Positions 50,711-59,305 of a stretch of 64,000 nucleotides of DNA are shown here, piece by piece. The DNA comes from JBQLZQ01 sp052168355 (GTDB taxonomy: Bacteria > Pseudomonadota > Alphaproteobacteria > DSM-16000 > Inquilinaceae). Numbering within the stretch: position 1 is the first letter of the stretch; each line of letters begins with the position of its first letter. Both the position numbers and the translations under genes were made by a program. Under the pieces are notes generated by a model. That model had not been told where the DNA came from and did no database searches. It worked only from the letters and a program-made list of their open reading frames with translations. The stretch covers positions 1 through 64,000 of the forward strand of contig JBQLZQ010000070.1 in assembly GCA_052168355.1 (NCBI GenBank), written 5' to 3'.

Positions 50711-51187
50711 TCAGGACATGGCGCTGGCCGTGAGTTCGTTGCCGAGATGATCGAGCAACCAGTCCCAACCGCCCTTGCGCGACCCCGAACTGTCGCGACC
50801 GTCGAGAAAAGAGGCCTGTTCGGTGAACACGAGCGTTGTCCCACCCGGACGCGGCGTCAGTTCGACGGTGGCCAGCGAGGCGGAACTGCGGGCGTCGTCG
50901 ATGCTCATGACATAGGCGAACACGATGCGCCGATCCGGAACGATGTCGAGATAGACGGTTTCATTGCCATGAACGGCCGCGCCCTTGAACCTGAAGCGGC
51001 CGTGCTCGCGCCCGCCGACCCGGAACTCCAGGTCGTAGGAGAGCGTCTCCCAGTCGCCGCCGTCGTGATCGACGAACCAGCGGCGCTTGGAGTCCCGGTC
51101 GGCCCAGGCCGCGAAGACGCGCGCGGGTGCCGCGTCGTAGCGGCGTTCGATCGTGAATGTCGCATGCTCGACGGAACGGTCGGTCAT
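50711..51187 (-). CDS. AHSA1/SRPBCC-domain protein (last gene of the ArsR operon)
   Basis: 158 aa START-like (SRPBCC) protein with a hydrophobic ligand cavity. Seen: FTIERRYDAAPARVFAAWADRDSKRRWF, the FRVGGREHGRF beta turn, and FLDGRDSSGSRKGGWDWLLDHLG at the end. Start ATG at 51187 has GAGGAGG upstream. It follows the DUF899 gene by 31 bases. Such AHSA1 proteins are often paired with ArsR-type regulators; ligand unknown. Confidence 0.92.
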   Translation of the reverse strand: MTDRSVEHATFTIERRYDAAPARVFAAWADRDSKRRWFVDHDGGDWETLSYDLEFRVGGREHGRFRFKGAAVHGNETVYLDIVPDRRIVFAYVMSIDDARSSASLATVELTPRPGGTTLVFTEQASFLDGRDSSGSRKGGWDWLLDHLGNELTASAMS

Positions 51188-51218
51188 GGCGATCCTCCTC
51201 TCCCGAAAACCAGAGCGA

Positions 51219-51956
51219 TCACCGGCCGGCGCCGCAGCAGGCTGCGGCTTCGGCCGGGGCGTCGTCATACTCGTCGCGCAGGCGGACCCAGCTCATGGTG
51301 CCCTCTGCCTCGTTGCGTCCCTTGGGCACGAAGTCGAGGAAGTTAAACGGCGTGAACAGTTGCTCGGTGCCGCGGGTGTAGGCCGAATAGGTGTGAAAAA
51401 CCGTGCCAACGTCGTCCATTGCGAAGATGCTGGTCGCCGGCAGGTCCTCTTCGGCATAGGGCGTGGTGCCGTAATTGTATCCCGTTTCACCGCGTTCGAT
51501 CTGGGCCGGTGTAAACGAAGCGCCGTAATCGTGGCTGAAGCCGTTCTGCCCGCAGGACACCCACTGAAAGGTCCAGCCCATCCGCCGCCTGACACGCTCG
51601 ATCTCTTCGACCGACGCGCGGGACACGGCGGCAAAGGACAGATCCGCGTGTTCGAAATGGGCGCGCGCGGCATCGACATGGTCACACATCGCGGCACAGC
51701 CGGAACAGACATGGTCGGAGCCGGGGGCCAACATGAAATGGTGGACGAAAAGCTGGCCGCGGCCCTGGAACAGATCGGCAAGCGTTTTTGGCCCGTCGGG
51801 GGTGTCGAAAACATAGGCCTTCTCGACCTTCACCCAGGGCAGCCGGCGGCGCTTCTCGGCGATCCTGTCGCGCCGGTGGGTCAGGTCGCGTTCCTCGGCC
51901 AGCAGCACCTTGCGGGCCGTCAGCCAGTCTTCGCGGGAAACGATGGTGGGTTGCAT
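51219..51956 (-). CDS. DUF899 thioredoxin-like protein
   Basis: 245 aa. Family pattern: VSREDWLTARKVLLAEERDLTHRRDRIAEKRRRLPWV, GRGQLFVHHFMLAP, then HVCSGCAAMCDHVDAA with a CxxC in a thioredoxin-like fold, and FHTYSAYTRGTEQL. The C-terminus is Cys-rich (AAACCGAGR). Start at 51956 (MQPTIVSRED) with GAGGAG upstream. Sits between two AHSA1 genes in one operon. Redox function plausible but unproven. Confidence 0.92.
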   Translation of the reverse strand: MQPTIVSREDWLTARKVLLAEERDLTHRRDRIAEKRRRLPWVKVEKAYVFDTPDGPKTLADLFQGRGQLFVHHFMLAPGSDHVCSGCAAMCDHVDAARAHFEHADLSFAAVSRASVEEIERVRRRMGWTFQWVSCGQNGFSHDYGASFTPAQIERGETGYNYGTTPYAEEDLPATSIFAMDDVGTVFHTYSAYTRGTEQLFTPFNFLDFVPKGRNEAEGTMSWVRLRDEYDDAPAEAAACCGAGR

Positions 51957-51985
51957 GTGTCTGTCTCCTCTCTTTGGCCGCGGGT

Positions 51986-52927
51986 TCAATCCGATGCCGC
52001 GACGAGTTGGGCGAGGTGGCCAAGCGCGCCGCTCCAGCCCTCGCTGTGGGAGGCCCGCGCCTCCTCCGAGTCCAATCCGACGTGACGGACCGTCATCTGG
52101 GTTCGTCCGCCCAGGTCGCGGAAGGTCACCGTGACCCGCGCGTCATGCTCGACCACGCCGTCGGCATCGGCCCATCCATGGGTGAACACCAGCCTGTCGG
52201 GGCGGCTGATGTCTTCGAAGCGGCCGCGCAGCCGGTAGACCGCGTCATCCTCGCCGTGAAAATCGCAGGCATAGGCGCCGCCGGGCCGAACATCGAAGCT
52301 GGGGTTCTCGATCCGGCAGCCATCGGGAAAGAACCATCGGGCCAACTGGTCGGGCGTTGTCCAGGCCGCCCACACCCGGTCGCGCAGGGCGTCGACGGTG
52401 CGGGTCATGACGAGTTCGTGGTCGGACGCGGGCGCGACATCCTTGGCCAGATGGTCGTCCAGATCGTCGATGGACGAGTTCCAGCCGGGAATGACACCCA
52501 TCTGTTCGTGACGGCGGCGCATCGCTTCGGTCGGATGGCGCAGCCAGATGACAAGGCCGGTCTGGTCGCCCAAATCCTCGAACAGAAAGGTCGCGCCGGT
52601 ACCGGACGGCAGCGCGCCGCCATCGGGCGCCACGAACCCTTTGTCGAATTCGTCGGAGGAGACGATCCGTTCCTCCGGCTCGATCTCCTGAAACACGCCG
52701 AGGGTGGGGTATTCGGTCCCGTCCGGTCCGATCATCACGTATCGCCAGTGTCCGCCGACATGGAATTCGTGCCGCTCGACACGGGTCGTGAACCCTCTTG
52801 GCCCCCACCAGGCGGCGATCTGCACCGGGTCCGTCCAGGCCCGCCAGACGCGCCGGCGCGGTGCCTTGAGAACGCGCTTGATGACGATGTCGGTGTCGGG
52901 CCGCTGCGCCAGTCCGTGCATGATCAT
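51986..52927 (-). CDS. Tandem double AHSA1/SRPBCC-domain protein
   Basis: 313 aa with two consecutive AHSA1 domains: first about 10-155 (IVIKRVLKAPRRRVWRAWTDPVQIAAWWGP ... MRRRHEQMGVIPGWNSSIDDLDDHL), second about 165-310 (LVMTRTVDALRDRVWAAWTTPDQLARWFFP ... SEGWSGALGHLAQLV). A fusion of what are usually separate small proteins. Start ATG at 52927 overlaps the ArsR stop by ATGA (52924-52927), so it is coupled to the regulator; an ATG at 52921 is an alternative. Confidence 0.92.
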   Translation of the reverse strand: MIMHGLAQRPDTDIVIKRVLKAPRRRVWRAWTDPVQIAAWWGPRGFTTRVERHEFHVGGHWRYVMIGPDGTEYPTLGVFQEIEPEERIVSSDEFDKGFVAPDGGALPSGTGATFLFEDLGDQTGLVIWLRHPTEAMRRRHEQMGVIPGWNSSIDDLDDHLAKDVAPASDHELVMTRTVDALRDRVWAAWTTPDQLARWFFPDGCRIENPSFDVRPGGAYACDFHGEDDAVYRLRGRFEDISRPDRLVFTHGWADADGVVEHDARVTVTFRDLGGRTQMTVRHVGLDSEEARASHSEGWSGALGHLAQLVAASD

Positions 52928-53268
52928 TCCCCTTTCTCCAGTCCCGATGTGTCGCGAAGAAACGCCTCGAGCCGATCCAGCCGGCCTTCCCACAACGTCC
53001 GTTGGTCGGTGATCCAGCTTTCCGCCGCCGATAGCTGCCGCGGATCCATTTCGCAGGTCCGTACGCGTCCGATCTTCTCGGAACGAACCAGGCCGCTGCG
53101 CTCCAGGACGCGAAGGTGCTGCAGAAATGTCGGCAGCTTCATTTCGAACGGCTCGGCGAGCTCGCTCACCGAAGCCGGGCCCTGGCTCAGCCGTTGAACC
53201 ACGGCCCGTCGGGTCGGATCGGCCAGGGCGTGGAAGACGTCGTCGAGAGGCGCTTGATTGTTAGTCAT
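52924..53268 (-). CDS. ArsR-type winged-helix repressor
   Basis: 114 aa, SmtB/ArsR fold. Seen: DDVFHALADPTRRAVVQRLSQGPASVSELAEPF, then recognition helix MKLPTFLQHLRVLERSGLVRSEKIGRVRTCEMDP. It lacks the metal-binding CxC of true arsenic sensors and belongs to the group that controls AHSA1/SRPBCC genes. Its start codon lies inside the palindrome TTAGTCATACGACTAA, a good autoregulatory operator. First gene of the operon with two AHSA1 genes and DUF899. Confidence 0.94.
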   Translation of the reverse strand: MTNNQAPLDDVFHALADPTRRAVVQRLSQGPASVSELAEPFEMKLPTFLQHLRVLERSGLVRSEKIGRVRTCEMDPRQLSAAESWITDQRTLWEGRLDRLEAFLRDTSGLEKGE

Positions 53269-53276
53269 ACGACTAA
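53261..53276. promoter_or_regulatory. Likely ArsR operator
   Basis: Perfect inverted repeat TTAGTC (53261-53266) / GACTAA (53271-53276) with a four-base spacer, overlapping the arsR-type start codon (53266-53268). A second, weaker dyad AAGTT ... AACTT follows at about 53310-53328. The position suggests autorepression. Confidence 0.65.
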
Positions 53277-53339
53277 GTTATAGCGCCGCCTCGGAGCGTG
53301 CAAGAAAAAAGTTAGCTGAACAACTTACTTTTCACGCGC

Positions 53340-53720
53340 CCGCGCTGTTCTCGAGGCGTCGCCATGGTGCACAGGCCCCGGATCGGGGTCCGGGGCTCGT
53401 GGCTTCTTTCTTTGGATTTCTCCACCGCGAAGCTCAAGACACCGAGTCCCGGACGCGATCCGGGACCTGTACGGAACGGCGCCGTTTGCTTTTCTCCGGG
53501 CATCGCCATTGTGCACGGGCCGCCGGATTGGGGTCCGGGGCTCTTGGCTTCTTTCTTTGGATTTCTCCACCGCGAAACTCAAGACGCCGAGTCCCGGACG
53601 CGATCCGGGACCCGTGCGAAACGGCGCCGTTTGCTTTTCTCCGGGCATCGCCATTGTGCACGGGCCGCCGATGCTCGCGGTTTCTTTGCGCGGTTTGTCC
53701 GCGGGCTGGGCGTGGCCCCG
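53340..53720. repeat. Tandem 145-bp intergenic repeats (family member 2)
   Basis: No gene. Full units run about 53356-53500 and 53501-53645, with a partial third to about 53672; the internal GAGTCCCGG marks fall at 53444 and 53589 (145 apart). Each unit has the same two hairpins as the 50.3-kb array: CCCCGGAT ... TCCGGGGC and GTCCCGGA ... TCCGGGAC. The order and spacer motifs (GAACGGCGCCGTTTGCTTTTC corresponds to GCAACGGTGCCATTCGCTG) are conserved. Short antisense frames here are repeat artefacts. Confidence 0.88.
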
Positions 53721-53740
53721 TCAACCCGTCGGAGCAAACC

Positions 53741-54385
53741 TCAAAACGCCAGCCGGCCCTTCAGATCGTCAAAAGGGATCATGACGTGTTGGACATAGGC
53801 CGGGCGCGCCGTCAGGCGGGCATACCACGCCTCGACGTTTGGCACCGGGGGCCGGTCGATATCGAGCGCGAGATAGCGGTAGAGGGTGGTCCCGGCGGGG
53901 ATATCGGCCATGGTCAGCCGGTCGCCGGCGAGATAACCCCGGCCCTCGAGCTGCCGGTCGAGCTGCCGGTAATGGCTGGAACAGCGCTCGATCCGCTCCC
54001 GGATGAAGGACCAGTCGCGGCGATCCTCCGGCGTCCGGTAGAAGCCCCAGAACAGATCCAGGAAATCGCGCTGCAGGGTGGCCTGGGCCCAGTCCATCCA
54101 GCGGTCGGCCCGGGACCGTTCGGCCGGATCCTCGGGCCAGAACCCGCCAGCGCCGTAGCGCGCCCCCAGGTACCGGATGATGGCGTGGGATTCCCAGACG
54201 ACGGTGCCGCCGTCGTCGATCACCGGCACCTTGCCGTGCGGGTTCATGGCCCGGAAGTCCGGATCGTCGAGCCCGCCGAAGGACCCGCCAGCATCGACGT
54301 GCCGGTGGTCGAGCCCAAGCTCGCCGACCGTCCACAGCACCTTCTGGACGTTGAAGGCGCTGCGCCGCCCCCACACCGTCAACAT
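53741..54385 (-). CDS. Glutathione S-transferase
   Basis: 214 aa. N-domain MLTVWGRRSAFNVQKVLWTVGELGL (active-site Ser or Arg region), NPHGKVPVIDDGGTVVWESHAIIRYLGARYG; C-domain LAGDRLTMADIPAGTTLYRYLAL. Cytosolic detoxification or glutathione-dependent enzyme; class not assigned. It lies 17 bases downstream of the D-lactate-dehydrogenase-like gene in the same direction, so the two are probably one transcript. Confidence 0.93.
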   Translation of the reverse strand: MLTVWGRRSAFNVQKVLWTVGELGLDHRHVDAGGSFGGLDDPDFRAMNPHGKVPVIDDGGTVVWESHAIIRYLGARYGAGGFWPEDPAERSRADRWMDWAQATLQRDFLDLFWGFYRTPEDRRDWSFIRERIERCSSHYRQLDRQLEGRGYLAGDRLTMADIPAGTTLYRYLALDIDRPPVPNVEAWYARLTARPAYVQHVMIPFDDLKGRLAF

Positions 54386-54401
54386 GGCCCCGACCCTTCG
54401 C

Positions 54402-55799
54402 TCAGACCGTCAGCACCTTGCCCGGGTTCATGATGCCCGCCGGATCCAGCGCCTGCTTGACGGCCCGCATGACGGCCACCGCCTCGCCGTGCTCGGCCTC
54501 CAGAAACCCGATCTTGCCATAGCCGATGCCGTGCTCCCCGGTGCAGGTACCGCCCATGGCCAGGGCGCGCAGCACCATGCGTTCGTGCAGGGCGTGGGCC
54601 CGCCCGACCTCTTCGGCATCGTCGGGGTCGATCAGGATGGCCAGGTGGAAGTTGCCGTCGCCGACATGGCCGACGATGGCGGCCAGCAGGCCCGACCGTT
54701 TGAGATCGTCCTGGGTTTCGGTGATGCAATCGGCCAGGCGCGAGATCGGCACGCAGACGTCGGTGGCCATGGCCTTGGCGCCGGGCCTGAGCGCCAGCGA
54801 GGCATAGAGGGCGTCGTGCCGGGCCTGCCACAGCCGGGTCCGGTCCTCGGGCCTGGTGGCCCATTGGAAATCGCTGCCGCCATTCTCGCCGGCGATGGCG
54901 GCCACCGTTTCGGCCTGTTCCTCGACCCCGCGCTTGGTGCCGTGAAACTCCAGCAGCAGGGTCGGCGCCGCCGCGTACGGCAATTTCGAGAAGGCGACGC
55001 AGGCGCCCATCTGGACCTCGTCGAGCAGCTCCACCCGCGCCACCGGGATCTGCATCTGGATGATGGCGATGACCGAATCCACCGCCGCCTTGATGCTGGG
55101 GAACTGGCAGATCGCCGCCGACATGGCCTCCGGGATGCCGTGCAGGCGCAGGGTCACCTCCGTGATCACGCCCAGCGTGCCCTCCGACCCGACGAACAGC
55201 CGGGTCAGATCGTATCCGGCGGCGGATTTTCGGGCCCGGCCGCCGGTCTTGACCACGCGCCCGTCGGCCATCACCACGGTCAGCCCCAGCACGTTCTCGC
55301 GCATGGTGCCGTAGCGCACGGCGTTGGTGCCCGACGCCCGCGTCGCCGCCATGCCGCCCAGCGAGGCGTCGGCCCCCGGATCAATGGGAAAGAACAGGCC
55401 GGTGTCGCGCAGATGTTCGTTGAGCTGCTTGCGCGTGACCCCGGCCTCGACCGTGCAGTCCAGATCGTCGGCCGACACGCGGACCACCCGGTTCATCCCC
55501 ATGACGTCGATGCACACCCCGCCCTTGAGCGCCGCCACCCCGCCCTCCAGCGAGGTGCCGGTGCCGAACGGCACCACCGGCACCTTGTGCTCGGCGCACA
55601 GGCGGACGATCGCCGCCACCTCGTCCGTCGAGCGGGCGAAGGCGACCGCGTCCGGGGCCACGGCGGGGTGATAGGATTCGTCGCGCCCGTGCTGTTCACG
55701 CACCGCGGCGGCCGTGCTCAGCCGATCGCCCAGAAGGTCGGTCAGGGCGGCGATCAGGGCCTCGTTCAGCCTGGTTGTGGCAACCGGCGCGGCGACCAT
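54402..55799 (-). CDS. FAD-linked oxidase, D-lactate dehydrogenase (cytochrome) type
   Basis: 465 aa. PCMH FAD domain with VPFGTGTSLEGGVAALKGGVC, DPGADASLGGMAATRASGTNAVRYGTMRENVL and GRARKSAAGYDLTRLFVGSEGTLGVITEV. The C-terminal oxidase domain has HVGDGNFHLAI and CTGEHGIGYGK. The SLEGG loop and length favour D-lactate (or D-2-hydroxy acid) dehydrogenase over GlcD, and no partner subunits are adjacent. It passes electrons to cytochrome c or quinone. Same direction as the GST downstream. Confidence 0.92.
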   Translation of the reverse strand: MVAAPVATTRLNEALIAALTDLLGDRLSTAAAVREQHGRDESYHPAVAPDAVAFARSTDEVAAIVRLCAEHKVPVVPFGTGTSLEGGVAALKGGVCIDVMGMNRVVRVSADDLDCTVEAGVTRKQLNEHLRDTGLFFPIDPGADASLGGMAATRASGTNAVRYGTMRENVLGLTVVMADGRVVKTGGRARKSAAGYDLTRLFVGSEGTLGVITEVTLRLHGIPEAMSAAICQFPSIKAAVDSVIAIIQMQIPVARVELLDEVQMGACVAFSKLPYAAAPTLLLEFHGTKRGVEEQAETVAAIAGENGGSDFQWATRPEDRTRLWQARHDALYASLALRPGAKAMATDVCVPISRLADCITETQDDLKRSGLLAAIVGHVGDGNFHLAILIDPDDAEEVGRAHALHERMVLRALAMGGTCTGEHGIGYGKIGFLEAEHGEAVAVMRAVKQALDPAGIMNPGKVLTV

Positions 55800-55989
55800 C
55801 GTGGTTCCTCCCTCTTTTCAAACCCGTTTCATGAGGGTACCCATTCCCGGATTGGCGGGCAAGCTGGCCCCCTGGCAATCGCGGCCGGAGCCCCTATAGT
55901 CCCTGGGGTCGCCCGTGGCCGCAATTCGGCCGCGATGGGGCGACAGGGTGTCGTTCGCCGCGTCGTTCGGGACAGTTCAAGGGAAAACA

Positions 55990-56565
55990 ATGACCGCTTC
56001 GATCCGTTGGCGCGCACCGCGCCGTCCGCTGGGCCTGGCCCTGGCGTTGACCCTGGCCGGGCTGGCCACCGCCTGTGCCGCCCAGGACACCGCCGGCCTG
56101 TCCCCGCAGGAAAGCGTGTCCCTGCTCGATGCGCGGGTGCCGGGGGAAGCGACACCGGCGGCCGCCTGTGTCGGCCCGGACGAGGCCCTGGCCGACCAGG
56201 TGGTCAAGCTGCACACCGAGATCATGGTGACCAGCCTGACCTGCGAGGTTGCCTTCGCCGAGCCCGACCTCTACAACCGCTATCGCCTGTTCACCCAGCG
56301 CCAGGCCGATTTGCTGCGCCGGTCGCAGGACCGGCTTGAGAAGTCCTTTATCGGATCGGCCGACGATCCTGCCCGCGCCTTCGACGCCTACCGCACCCAG
56401 GTCGCCAACGACGAGGCCAAGCAGGCGCTCGCCTATTCGACGCCCCGCTATTGCCGGATCAAGAGCCACCGCTTCAACTCGCTGATCGACGCCGCGCCGG
56501 AGAACTTCGAGGCCTATGCCGAGGATCTGGCGCTACGCCAGGTGGCCCGGCAATCCGGCTGTTAG
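55990..56565 (+). CDS. Exported hypothetical protein
   Basis: 191 aa. N-terminal signal sequence (RRPLGLALALTLAGLATACAAQD); LATAC could be a weak lipobox or a signal-peptidase I site. The mature part is mainly helical with three further cysteines (AACVGPDEAL, SLTCEVAF, RYCRIKSH) plus a C-terminal SGC, probably forming disulphides. LYNRYRLFTQRQADLLRRSQDRLEKSF is amphipathic. Family not recognised. Start at ATG 55990, as the longer upstream frame has no signal peptide. Confidence 0.8.
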   Translation: MTASIRWRAPRRPLGLALALTLAGLATACAAQDTAGLSPQESVSLLDARVPGEATPAAACVGPDEALADQVVKLHTEIMVTSLTCEVAFAEPDLYNRYRLFTQRQADLLRRSQDRLEKSFIGSADDPARAFDAYRTQVANDEAKQALAYSTPRYCRIKSHRFNSLIDAAPENFEAYAEDLALRQVARQSGC

Positions 56566-56616
56566 CCGACCAAAAAACCGCTTTTCGTCAAGCGGCTGCG
56601 GGCCGATATTGAGAGC

Positions 56617-57354
56617 ATGTCGAACCCGTCGCCCCCCGCCGCGCCCCTCGCCGCGCCGCCGCTGATCGCCATCCTGCTGGACGAGAACACCAGCGGCGAC
56701 GGGTCCCGGTACGAGGCCGGCAAGGCCTATTTCCGGGCCGTCGCCCGGGCCGGCGGCGCCGCCTTTGGGGTCCCTTACGACGACGCGGCGCTGGACCGGG
56801 CCGCGGCAAGTTGCGACGGGCTGCTGACCACCGGGTCGCGCTTTGCCTTCCCGCACCGCTGGTACCGGAACGGCGCCGCGTCGCGGGCTCCCGCCTCGGA
56901 CCGGCTGACGGCCGAGGTGCGCATCCTGGAATCGTTCCTGGCCCGCGACAAGCCGGTGCTTGGCATCTGCGGCGGCATGCAGACCCTGGCCGGGCTGGCC
57001 GGCTGTACCCTGGTCCCCGACACGGCCGACCTGGGCGCCGGTATCGGCGAGCATTGCGGCGACGGCGTCCGTCACACGGTTGACATCGCGGACGGCACGC
57101 GGCTGCGGGCGCTGACCGGGACCGCCGCCTTTCCCGTCAACTCCCACCATTGGGAGGCGGTGGCCGACGCGCCGGACACCGTCACCGTGTCGGCCCGGGC
57201 CGGGGACGGCGTGATCGAGGCCATCGAGCTGCCGGACCATCGCTTCGCGCTGGGCATCCAGTGGCACCAGGAACGCCACGAGGACGACCCGGATCATCCC
57301 GGCCACGGCATTCTGGCCGGGTTCGTGGCGGCGTGCGCGGCGGGGCGGAAATGA
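56617..57354 (+). CDS. Class I glutamine-amidotransferase-like hydrolase (peptidase C26, PuuD-like)
   Basis: 245 aa. Nucleophilic cysteine in VLGICGGMQTLAGLAGC, and the catalytic His-Glu in LGIQWHQERHE (usual form QWHPE). The NSHHWEAV stretch is typical of gamma-glutamyl-GABA hydrolases. Members hydrolyse gamma-glutamyl amides, for example in polyamine breakdown. The stop overlaps the start of the VOC gene by ATGA (57351-57354), so both are co-translated. Confidence 0.9.
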   Translation: MSNPSPPAAPLAAPPLIAILLDENTSGDGSRYEAGKAYFRAVARAGGAAFGVPYDDAALDRAAASCDGLLTTGSRFAFPHRWYRNGAASRAPASDRLTAEVRILESFLARDKPVLGICGGMQTLAGLAGCTLVPDTADLGAGIGEHCGDGVRHTVDIADGTRLRALTGTAAFPVNSHHWEAVADAPDTVTVSARAGDGVIEAIELPDHRFALGIQWHQERHEDDPDHPGHGILAGFVAACAAGRK

Positions 57355-57752
57355 CGCCATCGGCGGTCGTCATCGACCGCATCGACCATCTGGTCCTGAC
57401 GGTCGCCTCCATCGCGGCGACGTGCGACTTCTATGCGCGGGTCCTGGGCATGGAGGTCGTGACGTTCGACGACGGCCGGAAGGCGCTGCGCTTCGGCGTT
57501 CACAAAATAAACCTGCACGAAACGGGCCGCGAATTCCTGCCGAGGGCGGCGCGACCGACGCCGGGCAGCGGGGATATCTGCCTCATCGCCGCCGTACCGC
57601 TGGAGACGGTCATCGCCCATCTGGAACGGTTGGAGGTTCCCATCGAGGAAGGCCCCGTGGCCCGCTCGGGCGCCACCGGGCCGCTCCGCTCGATCTATAT
57701 CCGCGACCCGGACGGCAATTTGGTCGAGATCGCCGAACCGGCCTCGGAATAG
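57351..57752 (+). CDS. VOC-family protein
   Basis: 133 aa. Two beta-alpha-beta-beta-beta units: RIDHLVLTVASIAATCDFYARVLGMEVV with LRFGVHKINLHETGREF, then ICLIAAVPLETVIAHLERLEVP with SIYIRDPDGNLVEIAEP. Metal ligands H (DHLVL), H (KINLH) and E (LVEIAE) are in the expected places, as in the type often named virulence protein or fosfomycin-resistance-like. Coupled to the PuuD-like gene. The repeat array begins right after its stop. Confidence 0.92.
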   Translation: MTPSAVVIDRIDHLVLTVASIAATCDFYARVLGMEVVTFDDGRKALRFGVHKINLHETGREFLPRAARPTPGSGDICLIAAVPLETVIAHLERLEVPIEEGPVARSGATGPLRSIYIRDPDGNLVEIAEPASE

Positions 57753-58640
57753 CGGCCGCGAGCCCCAGCCGCGCGGGCGCGCATCGACCCCGGATCGCGT
57801 CCGGGGATCGCGGCGCCTTTCTTCGGGTTCACGACCGGGACGCACACCCGAACTCGATGCGAGTCCCGGACCCCGATCCGGGACCTGTGCAAACCCTTGA
57901 CGCCCCGAGAACGCCAACGGCGCCGTCCCGTACAGGTCCCGCATCGCGTGCGGGACTCGCCGTCGGGGTGCCGTCGGCGCAGACATCCAAGGAAAGAAGC
58001 CCCGAGTCCCGGACCCCGATCCGGGACCTGTCGCCAGCGGCGCGGGCGCGCATCGACCCCGGATCAGGTCCGGGGATCGCGGCTCCTTTCTTCGGATTCA
58101 CGACCGGGACGCACACCCCAATCGAACCGCGAGTCCCGGACCCCGATCCGGGACCTGTGCAAGCCCTCGACGCCCCGAGAAGGCCAACGGCGCCGTCCCG
58201 TAAAGGTCCCGCATCGCGTGCGGGACTCGCCGTCGGGATGCCGTCGGCGCAGACATCCAAGGAAAGAAGCCCCGAGTCCCGGACCCCGATCCGGGACCTG
58301 TGCAAGCCCCCGACGCTCCGAGAAGGCCAACGGCGCCGTCCCGTACAGGTCCCGCATCGCGTGCGGGACTCGCCGTCGGGATCTTTTCGGTGGAGACATC
58401 CAGGGAAAGAAGCCCGGAGTCCCGGACCCCGATCCGGGACCTGTGCAAGCCCTCGACGCCCCGAGAAAGCCAACGGCGCCGTCCCGTACAGGTCCCGCAT
58501 CGCGTGCGGGACTCGCCGTCGGGATGCCTTCGGCGGCGACATCCAAGGAAAGAAGCCCCGAGTCCCGGACCCCGATCCGGGACCTGTCGCCAGCGAGGCG
58601 GCCGCGTGAACGCCGGCGGGGTGGGCGCGGTGCCCCGCCC
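57753..58640. repeat. Compound tandem array of 143-bp and 127-bp repeats (family member 3, inverted)
   Basis: No gene in about 900 bases. GAGTCCCGG marks stand at 57861, 58004, 58131, 58274, 58417 and 58560. Spacings are 143, 127, 143, 143 and 143, giving the order A(127)-B(143)-A(127)-B-B-B-partial, where the A unit (CATCGACCCCGGATC ... GACGCACACCC) is first seen from about 57734. Read on the minus strand, B units align with the 50.3- and 53.4-kb repeats (ACGGGACGGCGCCGTTGG against ACGGAACGGCGCCGTTTG). Every unit holds GTCCCGGA/TCCGGGAC-type hairpins. The long open frames here on both strands are artefacts of the period. Confidence 0.92.
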
Positions 58641-58662
58641 CGCCGGCCCTCGGCCGGGACGC

Positions 58663-59187
58663 CTACTGGGCGCCCAGGGTCACGCCGTCGGGCTGATCCG
58701 ACGCCAGGGTGGCGTCGGCCACCGACCGGATGATCGGCCAGTTGTTCTCCGCGCCGCGGATGAAGCCCGGAACGTCCTTCTGCCACTGGGTCTGAACCTG
58801 CTGGTTGAGGTTCAGGTAGAGCTTGCCGTCGACGATGGACCAGGCGTGGGGATCGCCGTCGAACTTGCGCCCCATGGCCGTGCCGAAGGCGCAGTAGCCG
58901 CCATATTGCGGCGCGTACCGGGCCGGATCGGCGACGAACGCGTCGCGGTTGGCGGCGCTGGCGAAGCGGTAGGTCGCACCCTCGTAATCGGCGGTGTAGT
59001 CGGCCGACCCCTCGGTCGGGGTACCGTCGGTGAAGTAGGCGACCACGTCGTAGCCGTGGACGGCGGCGCCGTCGACGATGTTGACCTCCTCCGCCGCGTG
59101 GGCCGCCGGCATCAGGGCGATGGGGGCGGCGACCGCCATGGCGGTGCCCAGGACTAGGGCGCGCAGCGTGTTGACTGCAATCGGCAT
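58663..59187 (-). CDS. Exported YHS-domain protein
   Basis: 174 aa with a Sec signal peptide (NTLRALVLGTAMAVAAPIALMPAAHA, cleavage before AEE). YHS domain: VHGYDVVAYFTDGTPTEGSADYTADYEGATYRFASAANRDAFVADPARYAPQYGGYCAFG. Such periplasmic YHS proteins are thought to bind metals or act in thiol chemistry. GGAGG lies nine bases before the ATG. Divergent from the AraC regulator, which is a candidate controller. Confidence 0.92.
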   Translation of the reverse strand: MPIAVNTLRALVLGTAMAVAAPIALMPAAHAAEEVNIVDGAAVHGYDVVAYFTDGTPTEGSADYTADYEGATYRFASAANRDAFVADPARYAPQYGGYCAFGTAMGRKFDGDPHAWSIVDGKLYLNLNQQVQTQWQKDVPGFIRGAENNWPIIRSVADATLASDQPDGVTLGAQ

Positions 59188-59305
59188 GATGTCATCCTCC
59201 GTTCGGGCCGGGATCGGTGCGCGGCGGCCAAGGGGCCCGGATCGGCCGGTCCGCGCCGGGGCGACGCAGGGCCCCGTTCAGGCAATTTAGGGATGTCGGT
59301 GGGCC

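Noticed and set aside
57422..58786. Several 200-400-codon frames across the 143-bp array on both strands
   Set aside because: Their repeated peptides follow the DNA repeat; frames persist only because the units keep reading frame in GC-rich sequence. No start signals or domains.
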